In this document: positions 15,001 through 25,235 of the stretch, piece after piece
Position numbering within the stretch: position 1 is the first letter of the stretch
Layout: each line of letters opens with the position of its first letter
Assembly (NCBI GenBank): GCA_000149265.1
Contig: CH003416.1
Coordinates: forward strand, 1,510,770-1,574,769
Source of the DNA: Ciona savignyi
Lineage: Eukaryota > Chordata > Ascidiacea > Phlebobranchia > Cionidae
Length of the DNA stretch: 64,000 nt
Direction of reading: 5' to 3'
Notes under the pieces: model-generated
The model's input: the letters and a program-made list of their open reading frames with translations, nothing else
What the model was told of the DNA's origin: nothing
The model's database searches: none
Position numbers and translations under genes: made by a program

Positions 15001-18000
15001 TTGTGGCCTTACACTTTATAATTTCTTGTTCAACAAGGTCTTCTATTTTCCGTATATGTATTAAGTCGAAAAAGCAAATATTCATCCAGTTTGCATCATA
15101 GTGCGTTTGTTTCGCCCTGATCAGTCCAAGCAGAACATAGTCGATACGTGCATAATCAGTGCATGAATTTCATGGCAACACTGACATGATAATAAATCCG
15201 CATTAGTGTGTTTACTTCATAGCCTGTGTTCAACGATGAAATCGTACGTATTAAAAGTACTAATCTAGGACTCTTAATGCGTACAATTTTACTGTGGGCT
15301 CATGGACACAGTCTTTTACAGATTGTAGTTTAACTAAAGCTTTTTTTTCAAAATCAATGTTTCAAAATCGATACTATTCTGTCATTGCCCCAGCAGCTTC
15401 ACATTTAATTCTTCCAATTTTGTTGCCAACGACGCGACTTTTTTGGCTAACGGTTCTGATTTCTGCTAAATCATAGTATCTTCACGAAATAGATTGAGAC
15501 AGAGTCCTGGCAGGATTGCTAATTGTAGTAATTGGTGTACAGAATTGTTAACTTTTTTGCACACTGTATATTTTCCAACTGCCCGACATGCAATACCAAA
15601 ACAGGAGAAAATTCGGTGTCAACAAAATAAATCACAATGCGACAACCAAACAAGGATTTAAAAACAACTCAATGTCACAAATAAGTAGAACTCAAGAAAA
15701 ACGCACATTGGTCGAGAGGCAAACTAAAAAGCTAATTAATGTTAAAACTTATTTTAGTACAAATATCCCCATTTTCTTATTGTACAATTTCAAACTTCAC
15801 ATAGTTTTCTTTTAGGGTTTAAAATGTTAGCAATCTTGGTTGATTGCAAAAGGCCCTAAGAATGACATCAAACTTTCTACCTTTCGACAGTTTATTCACA
15901 TCATGATTACAGAGTTACAAAATGATAAGCTTTTTACAGCACAAATCATCAGAAATCTACCAATAAATTACTGGATTGCAAGACACAGAAATAAATAAAA
16001 TTTTAAATTTGTTCTGGCTGCATCCCTGTACATACATACATATATATATATATATATTGTGCAATAACTAAGCATTAGGGCTGCAAGATATGTTTAATTA
16101 CACAAAGTTAGTTAAAAAGTTAGTTCTACAAAAGTTAGTTAAAGGCAATAGGGCTGCAACGATATATCAATACCCGAGATACTGCTTAGCTACGATACTA
16201 ATAAATGCATATCGCGATTATCAAATTATATACACTTTGTTATATCAGGAACACTTTGTAAAACTTGCCTTATAATGCGCCTTGAATTTATTTTAAAAAA
16301 TAATGATAATGTCCGTATATACATATTCTTATTACGGCCATGGTACAATACAAACTTAAAATATGTTTCATTATTATGTTGTGTAATATAAACTTAAAAA
16401 TTAAACAATTATTGTGTGGATTGTTATTTGCATTAAGTTGACAATCAAACAATCAAAGTGTGAATGATGTTTTGTGTAATTTAAATTGCTACAAATATTT
16501 GCGCACTATGCTTACTGGCTTCTCGCCAACTGTTCATTTTTGACACAAATGCATGGCGTATTTACCTAGTTGGTATACAGCGTGGGTTTTGCACATCAGT
16601 TTTTAAGTTTAATGCAATAATTGGAAATAAGGTTAAAGTAACAAACTACTTTTCATATCATCAAGAAACCCATTGCAATCTGTTAAAGTCATTAGGTTTA
16701 TATTTTTGGAAATCTCCATTTACTCATTATCGATAATCACAATTATTGTAATACCTTACAGGGGATTATCGTTATTTTGTTGTTGTTGAGGCCCTATTAA
16801 GCATACACCAGACATTATGTTATCTTTCAAAGGTTGTGTTGTTCATTTGGTTGGATTAAAAGAATGAATAAAAAGTACACATTTAAGATAGATGAAACTG
16901 GCGGTCAGTAATACCACAGCTACAAACAGGAATCAGTTATAAAATTTGACACACACTGTTTTTTCTGGTCTAGGATTGTCCTAAACAGCATGATTGTCAT
17001 ATGCAATAGGATTGTCATTTACGAAGGGTCTGTTGGACTGTTGTTGGTGAAGTAAGACTTTCCCAGCTGTGTTCGTTTCAACATGTCTCAAGTTATGGGT
17101 CTTGAATATAAGAATTATTCGGGCTGTGGACAGTTGTGCTCCGAAATCACTTAGGACCTTCTTTATTTGGTCTTGGAATATACTTTTAGATAGGGTCTTT
17201 GTAAACACCCCTTCAATGAACTTATCTTGCACTGTTGTTAAATGTGGAGTTATACCAAGCATCAACATATCATAGAGCACTCCTAGCATATCTTTATCTT
17301 GCTCCGCTGCTATTTCTGGAGGTGGTATGAAGAAATATGTGTTTTCATCTTCCAGATAACCCTTGGAGCAGACCTTTTTGAAGTATTCAACGTATTTCTG
17401 ACCAGTCTCTGATCCGTAGTTCTTGAAAGCTCCACTTTGCTCCAATCGCAGTAGAAATTCACGATGACCAAATTGGCAAGGTGGATTCCTTAATTGCCGA
17501 TAGTTCTGCGTTGCTGTAGGTCGTTTTGTTTTCATCAATGGTTTTCTATGAACTGTGGCATTTCCACCTGATGTTAATTTTTTTAGGGATTCTAACTGTG
17601 ATTCTCTGGAAAGTCTGGCAGTTTTAGCTTTAGCTGCTTTTAAAAAAGTCCTGGAGCCACCCTGCCTTATTCATTCTAAAGTTGAATCAGAACAAAATGC
17701 CCTTAAAAATGCAATTTTCATTCGATCAATTCGACCGATTTCATCCAGGATGTCTGAGAAATCACTTTGCACCACTATGTTATTCCACTTGTTCACAAGC
17801 ATGTAGTAAACTGCCTTGACGTGGTCACGGCAGTTACTTTCGATAATGTCATATTTTCCCATCTCCACCATGAAAACGTCTGCGATAATTTGCCTTGCTT
17901 TATCTTTATTGGCAATGGAATTGTACACCAAGGTTGCCAGAATCGAAATAAAGTGCTTTCTCTTGTCTTTCCCAAAACCTATCTTGTCAACAATCTTTAA

Positions 18001-21000
18001 GTCAAATGGGATAGTCAACTCTCTATCCTTCTCAGAGTCCATTATTTGCTGTGCAAGTTCCAGTTGCAAGGGAATATAAACCATTGTTTCCTTTGTATTC
18101 CACAACCTCCCTGAACGAAACGAGCTCACTGTGACGATGGACTGACAACCGTAATCCACCGAGTATTTTGGAACACCATCCAGTTTAATTACAACTCCTG
18201 TATGTTTTAAGTCAGTTTTTTTTATCATGATTCCAACTTCAAATGAAATTTCACATTTTTCCAATTCCTCAAATAACTTTTTCACATTTTCCTCCTTAGT
18301 TTGTTTCATTGTAATGAAAATATATTACTAGCTATGGAAATGTATTAGTAACAATATTAATCTTAAAAAAAAAAAATTTCTTGCAATAAAAATTTTTTAG
18401 TTCAACCAACCCGGTAGCATGCGCAATTTTAAACATACATGGGGGTTAGGTGATGGGTACCAGAAGTGCAAATTGCATTTTATTTCAAAGTGAAATCATA
18501 ACTGAAATATTCAGCTTAAATGAGTTAACCTATCGAATTATCACTATGTTAACCCTTAGACCACGTCGGTTACAAAATCTGTAACGGAGAGGTGTCTCCG
18601 AAAAAAAAAAGCACAATTTAGTCGTTTCTTGGGGTATTTTCCTAGTTTTTATATTTTTGGAAAGCATTTGAATAGATCTTTTGAAATAACACTTAAAAAC
18701 ATAACCTTTACATTTAAAATGTTTGAGTAACATTGCTCCAAACATTTTTCTTCCAAATTTTTGTATGTAGGTTAGGTAAAAGATCGCTTTTTTGGGTTCT
18801 GAGGAGTTAAAACTAGCACTAGCCATCTTTGTTTTGAGTTTTCCAGTCATTTTCGATATTTCAGCGATATATGTATAATTGTATACATACGTGTATATGA
18901 TTTTTGCAATTATTATTAATATTTATTCAATTTTTCGCCTTTGTTTACTTTGTTATTCAATTATTATTCGATAATCAGAAAAAATATGGCAACTTCGCGG
19001 TAGTTTACCGTTGATCAGGCTGCTAGCATGATCGAGGCCGACAGTGATTTTGGTGATGAAATGCCATACTTGTCAGCCATGTGTGACGTCATCACGCTTA
19101 GTTGACATCATCAAAAAATAAAAGTCGTAACTTTGTAGGAAATTTCATTCTGAACAACTTTGTATTGCAATACTATCTTCTACAAGCTACCAGTAACGAG
19201 TAATTAAAGTATAAGTTATTAATTATGACGTCATTACAAATTCTACGAAAAACCAAAAATACAAATTTGTAGAAAATTATATACTGGACAACTTTGTAAT
19301 AAAATATTTTTCCCTAAGTCCAACAGTATTTGCAGCAAACGAGGTCAAAGCAACCTTACTCGAAATTGCCAAAAACGGCAAAAGTTCCGTCGTGGTCAAA
19401 GGGTTAAGTAATCATTCTACCAAGATGATGCATTTTCCCTCCTGACAATACAACACGTTTGTTCCTATGATTCTAAATATGATGAGAGATTATTCCACCT
19501 TATCCATGGACTACTTATACTTTTCCTTCTATGTAAATATCTCCTTTCTATGTAAATAGTTTTTCTCTAATTGTTTTAATATTCTTCCCTAATATACATT
19601 TACACAAAGTATTATATTTGATTTTTGGTAACAAATATGGTTCAAACAACCAGATACAATTCAGGTGATAAGGAATGTATCAATATCATAAACCCTGTTA
19701 TTTTCCACCCCCCGCCTGTTAATATTTAACCAGGTTGTTTTTCGATGCAGTTGTGTTTATGGTTCCCATTTAAACTTTGTATGCTACAAGCACAATGCAA
19801 CAGACTTCATAGACTGCATAGTTTTCTATCCAGTCCAGACTTGATTCAGATTCAGCAAATATTTTACTTGCCATGGCATTGTTTTCCGCCGTAGGAAGAA
19901 TTACCTTAGCTTTGTTTTATATTATTCTTTCAACACCTCTTGGCAAATATTTCTTAATAATTAGAATAATATTAAATAATTATACAATGTTTGGTGATAA
20001 CAAAGTTTTTTAATAGAATTTTAGGTAAAAACACATTTTTATCCTCGTTTTTGACAAAACTACTTTTCTTGTCATCAAGAAACACATTGCAATCTGTTAA
20101 AGTCGTTAAGTTTATATTTTTGGTAATCCCCATTTAGCCAAATCGGTTATCGTAATACCGTACCTTACAGGGATTATCGATACTTTTTGTTACAAATGAT
20201 TAAAGCCCTTTTAAGCATACACCAGCCATTGTGGTTTCTTGCAAAGATTGTTTTGTTCATTTGGTTAAATTGATAGAATGAATAAAAAGCACATTTAGGA
20301 TGGATGAAATTGGCGGTAAGTACTGCCACAACTATGAACAGGAATCAGTTATAAAATTTGGCACACACTGCTGTTTCTGGGGATTGTCTTAAACAGCATG
20401 ATCGTCATATGCAATAGGATTGTCATATTCAAAGGGTCTGTTTGACTGTTGCTGGTGAAGTAAGACTTTCCCAGCTGTGTTCTTTTCAAAGTGTCTCAAG
20501 TTATGGGTCTTGAATATAAGAATTATTCGGGCTGTGGATAGTTGTGCTCCGAAATCACTTAGGGTTAGGACCTTCTTTATTTTGTCTTGGAATTTACGTT
20601 GAGACCGGGTCTTTGTAAACACCCCTTCAATGAACTTATCTTGCACTGTTGTTAAATGTGGTGTTATACCAAGCATCAGCATATCATAGAGCACTCCTAG
20701 CATATCTTTATCTTGCTCCGCTGCTATCTCTGGAGGTGGTATGAAGAAATGTGTGTTTTCATCTTCCGGATAACCCTTGGAGCAGACCTTTTGGAAGTAT
20801 TCAACGTATTCCTGACCAGTCTCTGATCCGTAGTTCTCGAAAGCTCCGCTTTGCTCCAATCGCAGTAGAAATTCACGATAACCAAATTGGCAAGGTGGAT
20901 TCCTCAATTGGAGATAGTTCTGCGTTACTGTAGGTCGTTTTGTTTTCATCACTGGTTTTCTATGAACTGTGGCTTTCCCATCTGGTTTTAATTTTTTTAG

Positions 21001-24000
21001 TGATTTTAACTTTGATTTTCTAGAACGTCTGGCAGTTTCAGCTTTAGCTGCTTTGGAAAACGTCTTGGAGCCACTCTGCGCTATTCGTTGTAAAGTTGAA
21101 ACAGAAAAAAAATTCCTAAAAAATGCAATTTTTATTCGATCACTTTGGCCGACTTTATCCAGGATGTCCGAGAAATCACTGTCCACCACTACTTTATTCC
21201 ACTTGTTCACAAGCATGTAGTAAACTGCCTTGACGTGGTCACGGCAGTTACTTTCGATAATGTCATATTTTCCCATCTCCACCTTTAGAACGTCTTCGAT
21301 AATTTGCTTTCCTTTATCTTTATTGGCAATGGAATTGTACACCAAGGTTGCCAGAATCGAAATAAAGTACTTTCTCTTGTCTTTCCCAAAACCTATCTTG
21401 TCAACAATCTTTAAGGCAAATGGGATAGGCAACTCTTTATCCTTCTCAGAGTCCATTATTTGCTGTGCAAGTTCCAGTTGCAAGGGAATATAAACCATTG
21501 TTTCTTTTGTATCCCACAACCACCGTCGACGAAACATGCTCACTGTGACGATGGACTGACAACCGTAATCCACTGAGTATTTTGGAACACCATCCAGTTT
21601 AATTACAACTCCTGTATGTTTTAAGTCAGTTTTTTTTATCATAATTCCAACTTCAAATGAAATTTCACATTTTTCCAATTCCTCAAATAACTCTTTCACA
21701 TTTTCCTTCATAGCTAGTTCCATTGTAATAAAAATATATTACTAGCTATGGAAACGTAACAATATTAATCTTAAAAAAAAAATTGTTAGTTTAACCAACC
21801 CGGTAGCATGCGCAATTTTAAACATACATAGGGGTTAGGTGACGGGTACCAAAATGCAAATTGCATTTTATTTCAAAGTGAAATTATAACTGAAATGTTC
21901 AGCTTAAAATGACTTACATATCGAATTATCACCATGTAAAGTAATCATTCTACCAAGATGATGCATTTTTCCCTCCTGACAATACAACAAGTTTGTTTCT
22001 ATAATTCTGAATCTGATCACAGATTACTTCACCTCATCCTTAGACTACTAATACTTTTCCTTATATGTAAATAGGTTTTTTTGCATTAATTTTTTCAATA
22101 TTCTTCCCTAATATACATTCAAAAATAGCTGAGTATTGTTTTTCTGTTTGGTAACAAATATTGCAGCAAAACAAAACTTATCCTCGAAGAATTTGTTTCT
22201 AAGTAGTGTTTTACTTTGCTTTTAAAATATAAAAAGAAAATGCACTGATTTAAACAACCAGATACAATTAAGGTAACAAGAAATGTATCGATATCACAGT
22301 TATTAATTAACTAGCTTGTTATTTAATGCAGTTGTGTTTGCGTTTACCATTGAACTTTGTATGCTACAAGCATTCCCAATGCAAGAGATCATAGACGGCA
22401 TATTTTATTTGATTCAGACGTAGCAAATCAATTTTGTTTGCAATGGCATTGCTTAGCTTTGTTTTATATTATTCTTTTAAGACCTCTTGGCCAATCTTTT
22501 TTAACCCTTAGACCATGACGGTTACAAATACATATTGTGGTCCACATAAATACAGGCGAAAACTCTGCATTCTCTTTATCTCATCAATTTAATTTTGCTG
22601 GGTTGACGAAACATTTCTGGAAATACCACCAATTCGCTTGGCCATCAAAAGCTTTGTTTAATTTAATTTATTCTCTACAAGCTCTGGTTTGTGCTCATGC
22701 TGATAAACCACTGTTACCTTAAGATTTTATCATTGCTCCAGCAAGCTTCGGATTCAACTCTTTCAATTTTGTTTCCACAAAGTGACTTCTTCAGCTAACG
22801 GTTCTGATTTCTGCTCAGTCATATTATCTTCACGAAATAGATTGCAACTAAGTCTTGGCAGGATTGCTAATTGTAGTAATTGGTGTACAGGTTGGATAAC
22901 CTTTCTTGGTGTACAGAATTGTTAACTTTTTTGCACACTGTATATTTTCCACCAGCCCGACATGCAATACCAAATCAGGAGAAAATTCGTCATCAACAAA
23001 GTAAATCACAATGAGACAACCAAACAAGGATTTAAAAAGAACCCAATGTCACAAATAAGTAGAACTCAAGGCACACTGGTCAAGATGCAAACAAAGATGC
23101 AAATTTATGTTAAAACTTATTTTAGGGGGTGGTCGAGTACAAATACCCCCATTTTCTTTTTGTACAATTTATTGTATAGCTTCACATAGTTTTCCTTTAG
23201 GATTTAAAATGTTCTTGGTTGATTGGCTGACAGTAGAAAGGCCCTTAGAACCACATTACACTTTCTAACTTTAGATAGTTTATTAACACTGTCTAACCCA
23301 ATTATTTTAATTTAATCCCCAAACTCACACCCACAGGGGCGTTCCTGGAAGATGACGTTGTCCCAGACGTGATCCCGATGCAGATCATCGCACACAACGT
23401 CCAGCTCACCATACAGGTACACTCGATATGTAGATGCATCAGAAATTCCCACTGGTTTTATCAGTGGACCTGTAAACTCTCTTTAAACTATTCTGTGCAC
23501 TGCAACAGCTGCGGCAATCGGACTGTGTGCTAAAGAGAACCTTACCAGTGCCTGTGTTACCAATTTATTTCTCCACTTTTGTATCGATCAACACAAGTTC
23601 TTTACTGTCTTCCATTCTGAAATTTTACCAGTATCTCTTTGCCGACAATAAAATGTGTCTAACTTTTATTTATATTCATTTTTTTATAAACATTTTTATT
23701 TTTACCATTCTGATCAATACCCCATTATGACATCACAGGACGATAAAGACCCGATATACCCGACAAGCGCAAGAGCTCCCCCGGTGGATCTCCATGTACA
23801 CAGCGCCAAAGTAACGAGAGATGATGACGGTGTATTCCATATCTCAAGTAAGATTTGAAGTTTGTCATAAAATATAAACACAGAAATCAAAGCAACAAAT
23901 TCCACTGTAAATTGGATTATGGTGGGATAAGCATTTAGGCATGTTTTTGGCTGAAATTAAAGTGTGTGGAAACTGCGGAGGGAAAAATATCAGTTTAAAA

Positions 24001-25235
24001 ATTGATATTTTTCTTTAATTAAAAATGATTTCTATTGTTCTACAGCCTATAGTAGTTAAATCAAGCTTGAACTACATCACTACCTGATTCACAGAATACT
24101 TAACTACCATCTAAATCAAGTTTATTATCTATGTTTTTAGAGTCTGCTCTAATCACCATCTATATCACTTCGCCACCAGGTTATTTTCCTATCATCAATT
24201 ATCTTTGAACTATCATTTTTGTCATGTTTACAAAAATACATAGGAATGTAGCCTAGGTAACTAGGTGGTGTGCTTATTAAGTTCGAATTGCACACTAATA
24301 TAAATTCAGTGTGGTAAAGATTATATTACTTATACCAAAACTACAGTTGTTTTTTTGGTTTAATACACAATTTTTTTTTCATCCTCACAATTTCTTTTCA
24401 TCTTCTAAAATTCTCTTTCAGCCGAATCAAGTGCAACCACACCCACTGGTTTGATTGGCAATCTTACAACTCTAAACCATGCCAGCCATGCGACGCCAAC
24501 CAACCAAACTCCCACGCAAACCAACAGCCAATATGAAGACAACCCCTCCATCCAAAACGTGTCCATATTGAGCAATGGAACCGAAGCAGCCGAGTTGCAT
24601 TTCGAGACCAGCTCACCCCTTTCGCTGAAGCGAATCAGCGAGCGGAAATTGGAGTGTCGCAATAATGAGCCTCCCATGATGAACGGACATACAGACGCGG
24701 ATGATTCGGAGCTACAAAGTAAGATCGATGAGCTAACCAGGAAAAGGGATGAACTCTCCGTTGCCTTACAAATTATCGAGGTGAGTTGAAAGAGCAAAAA
24801 CACGAAGAAAATTTGCAAGTGTTGTAAAAAGGTGGTTCCTAACACAAACATTAATAATTTTTAGCTATTATTTAATTTGTAAAAATATGGAGCGTTTTCT
24901 GATTCACAAACATAAAACAGGATTATCTTGTAAGCAGAGCAGTTAAAACATAATGAACATACTAAATAGGTTAAAGGTCGGTTCTCTGGTCAGACCACCC
25001 TTTTACAAAATGGTACCTAAGTAATGCGCTTAAAAATGTTTTCTTGACGTAGTCGAATTAAATCCGTCATTAAAATTAAAGGAATTGCCACAATCACTGG
25101 AGATAAAACCAGACTTTCTCCACCCTTTGTTTAATTGTATCATCTAAAAATTCTCTTGCATTGCAGAAAGAATTATTGTCATCAAAGCGAGAGCGAACTA
25201 TTTTGCAAAACAAAATTCAACAAAATTCTGCATAA
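1..25235 (+). CDS. BLTP3: Bridge-like lipid transfer protein 3 (UHRF1BP1/UHRF1BP1L-like), 5'-truncated, 21 exons
   Basis: The family (UHRF1BP1, UHRF1BP1L/SHIP164) consists of chorein-type proteins that move lipid between membranes on endosomal traffic. Exons: 1-51, 661-731, 1226-1367, 3278-3480, 5498-5576, 6172-6256, 6793-6923, 7274-7675, 8576-8658, 9299-9441, 10949-11187, 11563-11814, 12444-12585, 12948-13148, 13728-13857, 14365-14521, 14733-14906, 23337-23416, 23739-23847, 24422-24780, 25167-25235 (TAA). Phases agree throughout and give about 1100 codons; family members are about 1450 residues, so roughly the first quarter, including the chorein N-terminus, is off the left edge. Family-like stretches include MPLAFISITDYYYPDGRDYP, SLLWCNQLAL, VWVDFVI and PVRLMLDHYQFIFLMRLAES. 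Serine/acid-rich linkers fill exons 8 and 11-15. A coiled coil (SKIDELTRKRDELSVALQII) ends the protein, as in the family. The intron after 9441 starts with GC. The donor at 5576 is ambiguous with 5580. Assignment is from remembered similarity, not alignment. Confidence 0.85.
2441..3277. repeat. C-rich intronic minisatellite (about 30-bp units)
   Basis: Degenerate tandem units built from CACCCCAACCC, CACCCTACCCAGCC and CACCTTACCTCAACCCCTTC blocks fill the 3' end of the BLTP3 intron 1368-3277. The strand is almost free of G apart from the G of each CCCAG. The open frame through it encodes only a Pro/Thr/His repeat and is not in the frame of the next exon, so I treat it as non-coding. The acceptor used for exon 3278-3480 is the last ATCCCAG of the array. 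Confidence 0.9.
3551..3822 (+). repeat. tRNA-derived SINE, copy 1
   Basis: Begins with a tRNA-like head (GGTGGATTAGTGCG, then GGGTTGCAGC), followed by GCTAGCTAG, GGTCAAGGCACT, a CATTGCCCGAACCCAGTGG block, an ACACAACACAC block and a tail ending ATGAATATACTATCC. The same blocks in the same order occur in the copies at 54486, 59477, 60905 and 61597. Lies in a BLTP3 intron. Confidence 0.7.
4639..5096. mobile_element. Foldback (long-hairpin) MITE
   Basis: A nearly complete palindrome. The left arm runs from GAGTTTTTATG at 4639 to about 4857 and is the inverse, with mismatches, of about 4883-5096. Paired blocks include ATCACCAATTTTATATTTAA (left) with its complement on the right, CAATCTGAAC/GTTCAGATTG, and ATAGCGAATC with GATTCGCTAT beside the short central loop. 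It carries no gene. Clear target-site duplications were not seen, so the family is unassigned. Lies in the BLTP3 intron 3481-5497. Confidence 0.8.
7719..7797. repeat. Two-copy tandem repeat
   Basis: The block TAAAATTAGTGTTAATACAC followed by AGAAAAT occurs twice in succession in the BLTP3 intron just after exon 7274-7675. Confidence 0.6.
8849..8891. repeat. AT dinucleotide microsatellite
   Basis: Runs of TA/AT broken by a short TTTT, inside the BLTP3 intron 8659-9298. Confidence 0.8.
9049..9192. repeat. Short inverted repeat around a SINE-like fragment
   Basis: The left arm contains AGATATTGGCGGATGTTTTA followed by CTTTAA (about 9063-9088). The right arm is its inverse with one mismatch (about 9151-9176). 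The loop of about 60 bp holds GGACATTGCCTGGACCCAG, a block typical of the SINE family of this window. Either a very small MITE or an inverted duplication at a SINE remnant. Confidence 0.6.
9664..10752. mobile_element. TTAA-flanked non-autonomous DNA element (piggyBac-like), copy 1
   Basis: TTAA at 9664-9667 and again at 10749-10752. The inner termini are inverted: CTCTTTCCCTCCCAA on the left, and CTCTTTCACTCCCGG when the right end is read inversely. A small stem-loop (AACTCGC ... GCGAGTT) lies just inside the left end. A TTAA target site with short inverted termini is the hallmark of piggyBac-type transposons. No transposase frame is present; the open frames at 9776-10280 are not recognisable. 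It sits in the intron that starts with the GC donor at 9442. Confidence 0.65.
10862..10933. repeat. Three tandem copies of a unit of about 27 bp
   Basis: CCTGTTAAATCCAGGTTTTA-like units repeat three times shortly before the acceptor of BLTP3 exon 10949-11187. Confidence 0.7.
14175..14340. repeat. Tandem repeat, units of about 50-60 bp, three copies
   Basis: Each unit contains TTTCATA then a TA(G/A)TAGTTT-like block and GTGTAAAG. The array ends about 25 bp before the 3' splice site of exon 14365-14521. Confidence 0.6.
15382..15905. repeat. Duplicated segment S, copy 1
   Basis: Non-coding sequence matching 22728-23295 with many substitutions. Shared landmarks are GCTAACGGTTCTGATTTCTG, TCTTCACGAAATAGATTG, GGCAGGATTGCTAATTGTAG and CCGACATGCAATACCAAA. 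The open frame at 15588-15815 is mirrored by that at 22962-23189, but both drift and neither looks like a gene. It precedes nested gene copy 1, whereas the other S copy follows nested gene copy 2. Confidence 0.75.
16036..16060. repeat. CATA/TA microsatellite
   Basis: ACATACATA running into TATATATA inside the 8.4-kb BLTP3 intron. Confidence 0.7.
16981..18309 (-). pseudogene. Nested gene copy 1: same unknown family as 20389-21723, interrupted by one stop
   Basis: The frame opens at 18309 and runs 212 codons to a TGA at 17671-17673. The intact copy has an arginine codon at this position (residue 213), so the change is consistent with a CGA to TGA transition. The same frame then stays open to TAG at 16981 and matches the intact copy to the end (both finish in HAV). 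One in-frame two-codon difference (Thr-Leu missing in the KVLSDFG stretch) is also seen. No other break is visible, so this may be a recent pseudogene, a truncated protein, or a readthrough case. The conserved histidine (KHTGVVI) and cysteine (NCRDHV) lie in the still-open first part. It is intronless and antisense to the host BLTP3 gene. Confidence 0.75.
18549..19407. mobile_element. TTAA-flanked non-autonomous DNA element (piggyBac-like), copy 2
   Basis: Flanked by TTAA at 18549-18552 and 19404-19407. Inside these, the termini CCCTTAGACCACGTCGG and (right end inverted) CCCTTTGACCACGACGG mirror each other. The paralogous unit B reads straight through the empty site (ATG, TAAA at 21937-21940, GTAATC), confirming an insertion. 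No transposase was seen; the 106-codon minus-strand frame crossing the left terminus is not recognisable. The interior resembles the element at 29142-30033. Confidence 0.85.
20050..22495. repeat. Tandem direct duplication, unit B (nested gene copy 2 and flanks)
   Basis: Second copy of the unit described at 16645-19950. It lacks the TTAA insertion and keeps an open coding frame. Confidence 0.8.
20389..21723 (-). CDS. Unrecognised intronless gene nested in BLTP3 intron (444 aa); possible LRAT/NlpC-like N-terminal domain
   Basis: A single open frame of 444 residues with a methionine at 21723 and TAA at 20389. I do not recognise the family. Visible parts are: residues about 20-175, with a KHTGVVI motif (His36) and an SNCRDHVKAVYYM motif (Cys160), an arrangement reminiscent of the His...NCEHF layout of LRAT/NlpC-P60-type cysteine hydrolases; a lysine/arginine-rich stretch at about 218-263; and a C-terminal half from about 270, with FGYREFLLRLEQSGAF and a mostly helical look. 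No signal peptide or clear membrane segment. Coding is supported by a diverged paralogue (16981-18309) that keeps the same frame apart from one stop. The gene is antisense to its host, and the absence of introns suggests a retrocopy or a compact lineage-specific gene. The domain idea is inference only. Confidence 0.6.
   Translation of the reverse strand: MELAMKENVKELFEELEKCEISFEVGIMIKKTDLKHTGVVIKLDGVPKYSVDYGCQSIVTVSMFRRRWLWDTKETMVYIPLQLELAQQIMDSEKDKELPIPFALKIVDKIGFGKDKRKYFISILATLVYNSIANKDKGKQIIEDVLKVEMGKYDIIESNCRDHVKAVYYMLVNKWNKVVVDSDFSDILDKVGQSDRIKIAFFRNFFSVSTLQRIAQSGSKTFSKAAKAETARRSRKSKLKSLKKLKPDGKATVHRKPVMKTKRPTVTQNYLQLRNPPCQFGYREFLLRLEQSGAFENYGSETGQEYVEYFQKVCSKGYPEDENTHFFIPPPEIAAEQDKDMLGVLYDMLMLGITPHLTTVQDKFIEGVFTKTRSQRKFQDKIKKVLTLSDFGAQLSTARIILIFKTHNLRHFEKNTAGKVLLHQQQSNRPFEYDNPIAYDDHAV
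22501..22540. mobile_element. Solo left end of a TTAA element
   Basis: TTAACCCTTAGACCATGACG followed by GTTACAAAT copies the left terminus of the element at 18549 (with its GTTACAAAAT). No matching right terminus was found nearby, so this is a truncated remnant at the end of duplication unit B. Confidence 0.5.
22728..23295. repeat. Duplicated segment S, copy 2
   Basis: Counterpart of 15382-15905, lying between duplication unit B and BLTP3 exon 23337-23416. No gene is recognised in it. Confidence 0.75.

Larger units (their letters stand above)
16645..19950. repeat. Tandem direct duplication, unit A (nested gene copy 1 and flanks)
   Basis: Matches unit B at 20050-22495 over the coding region and both flanks. 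The left flank shares CATTGCAATCTGTTAAAGTC. The right flank shares TAATCATTCTACCAAGATGA and TTTGTATGCTACAAGCA. Unit A additionally holds the TTAA element 18549-19407, absent from B. The edges are approximate because divergence grows outward. Confidence 0.8.

Noticed and set aside
15588-15815. 75-codon frame mirrored at 22962-23189
   Set aside because: Shared because segment S is duplicated. The two translations drift and have no domain or splice context.
18530-18850. 106-codon minus-strand frame
   Set aside because: Crosses the left terminus of the TTAA element and resembles no transposase.
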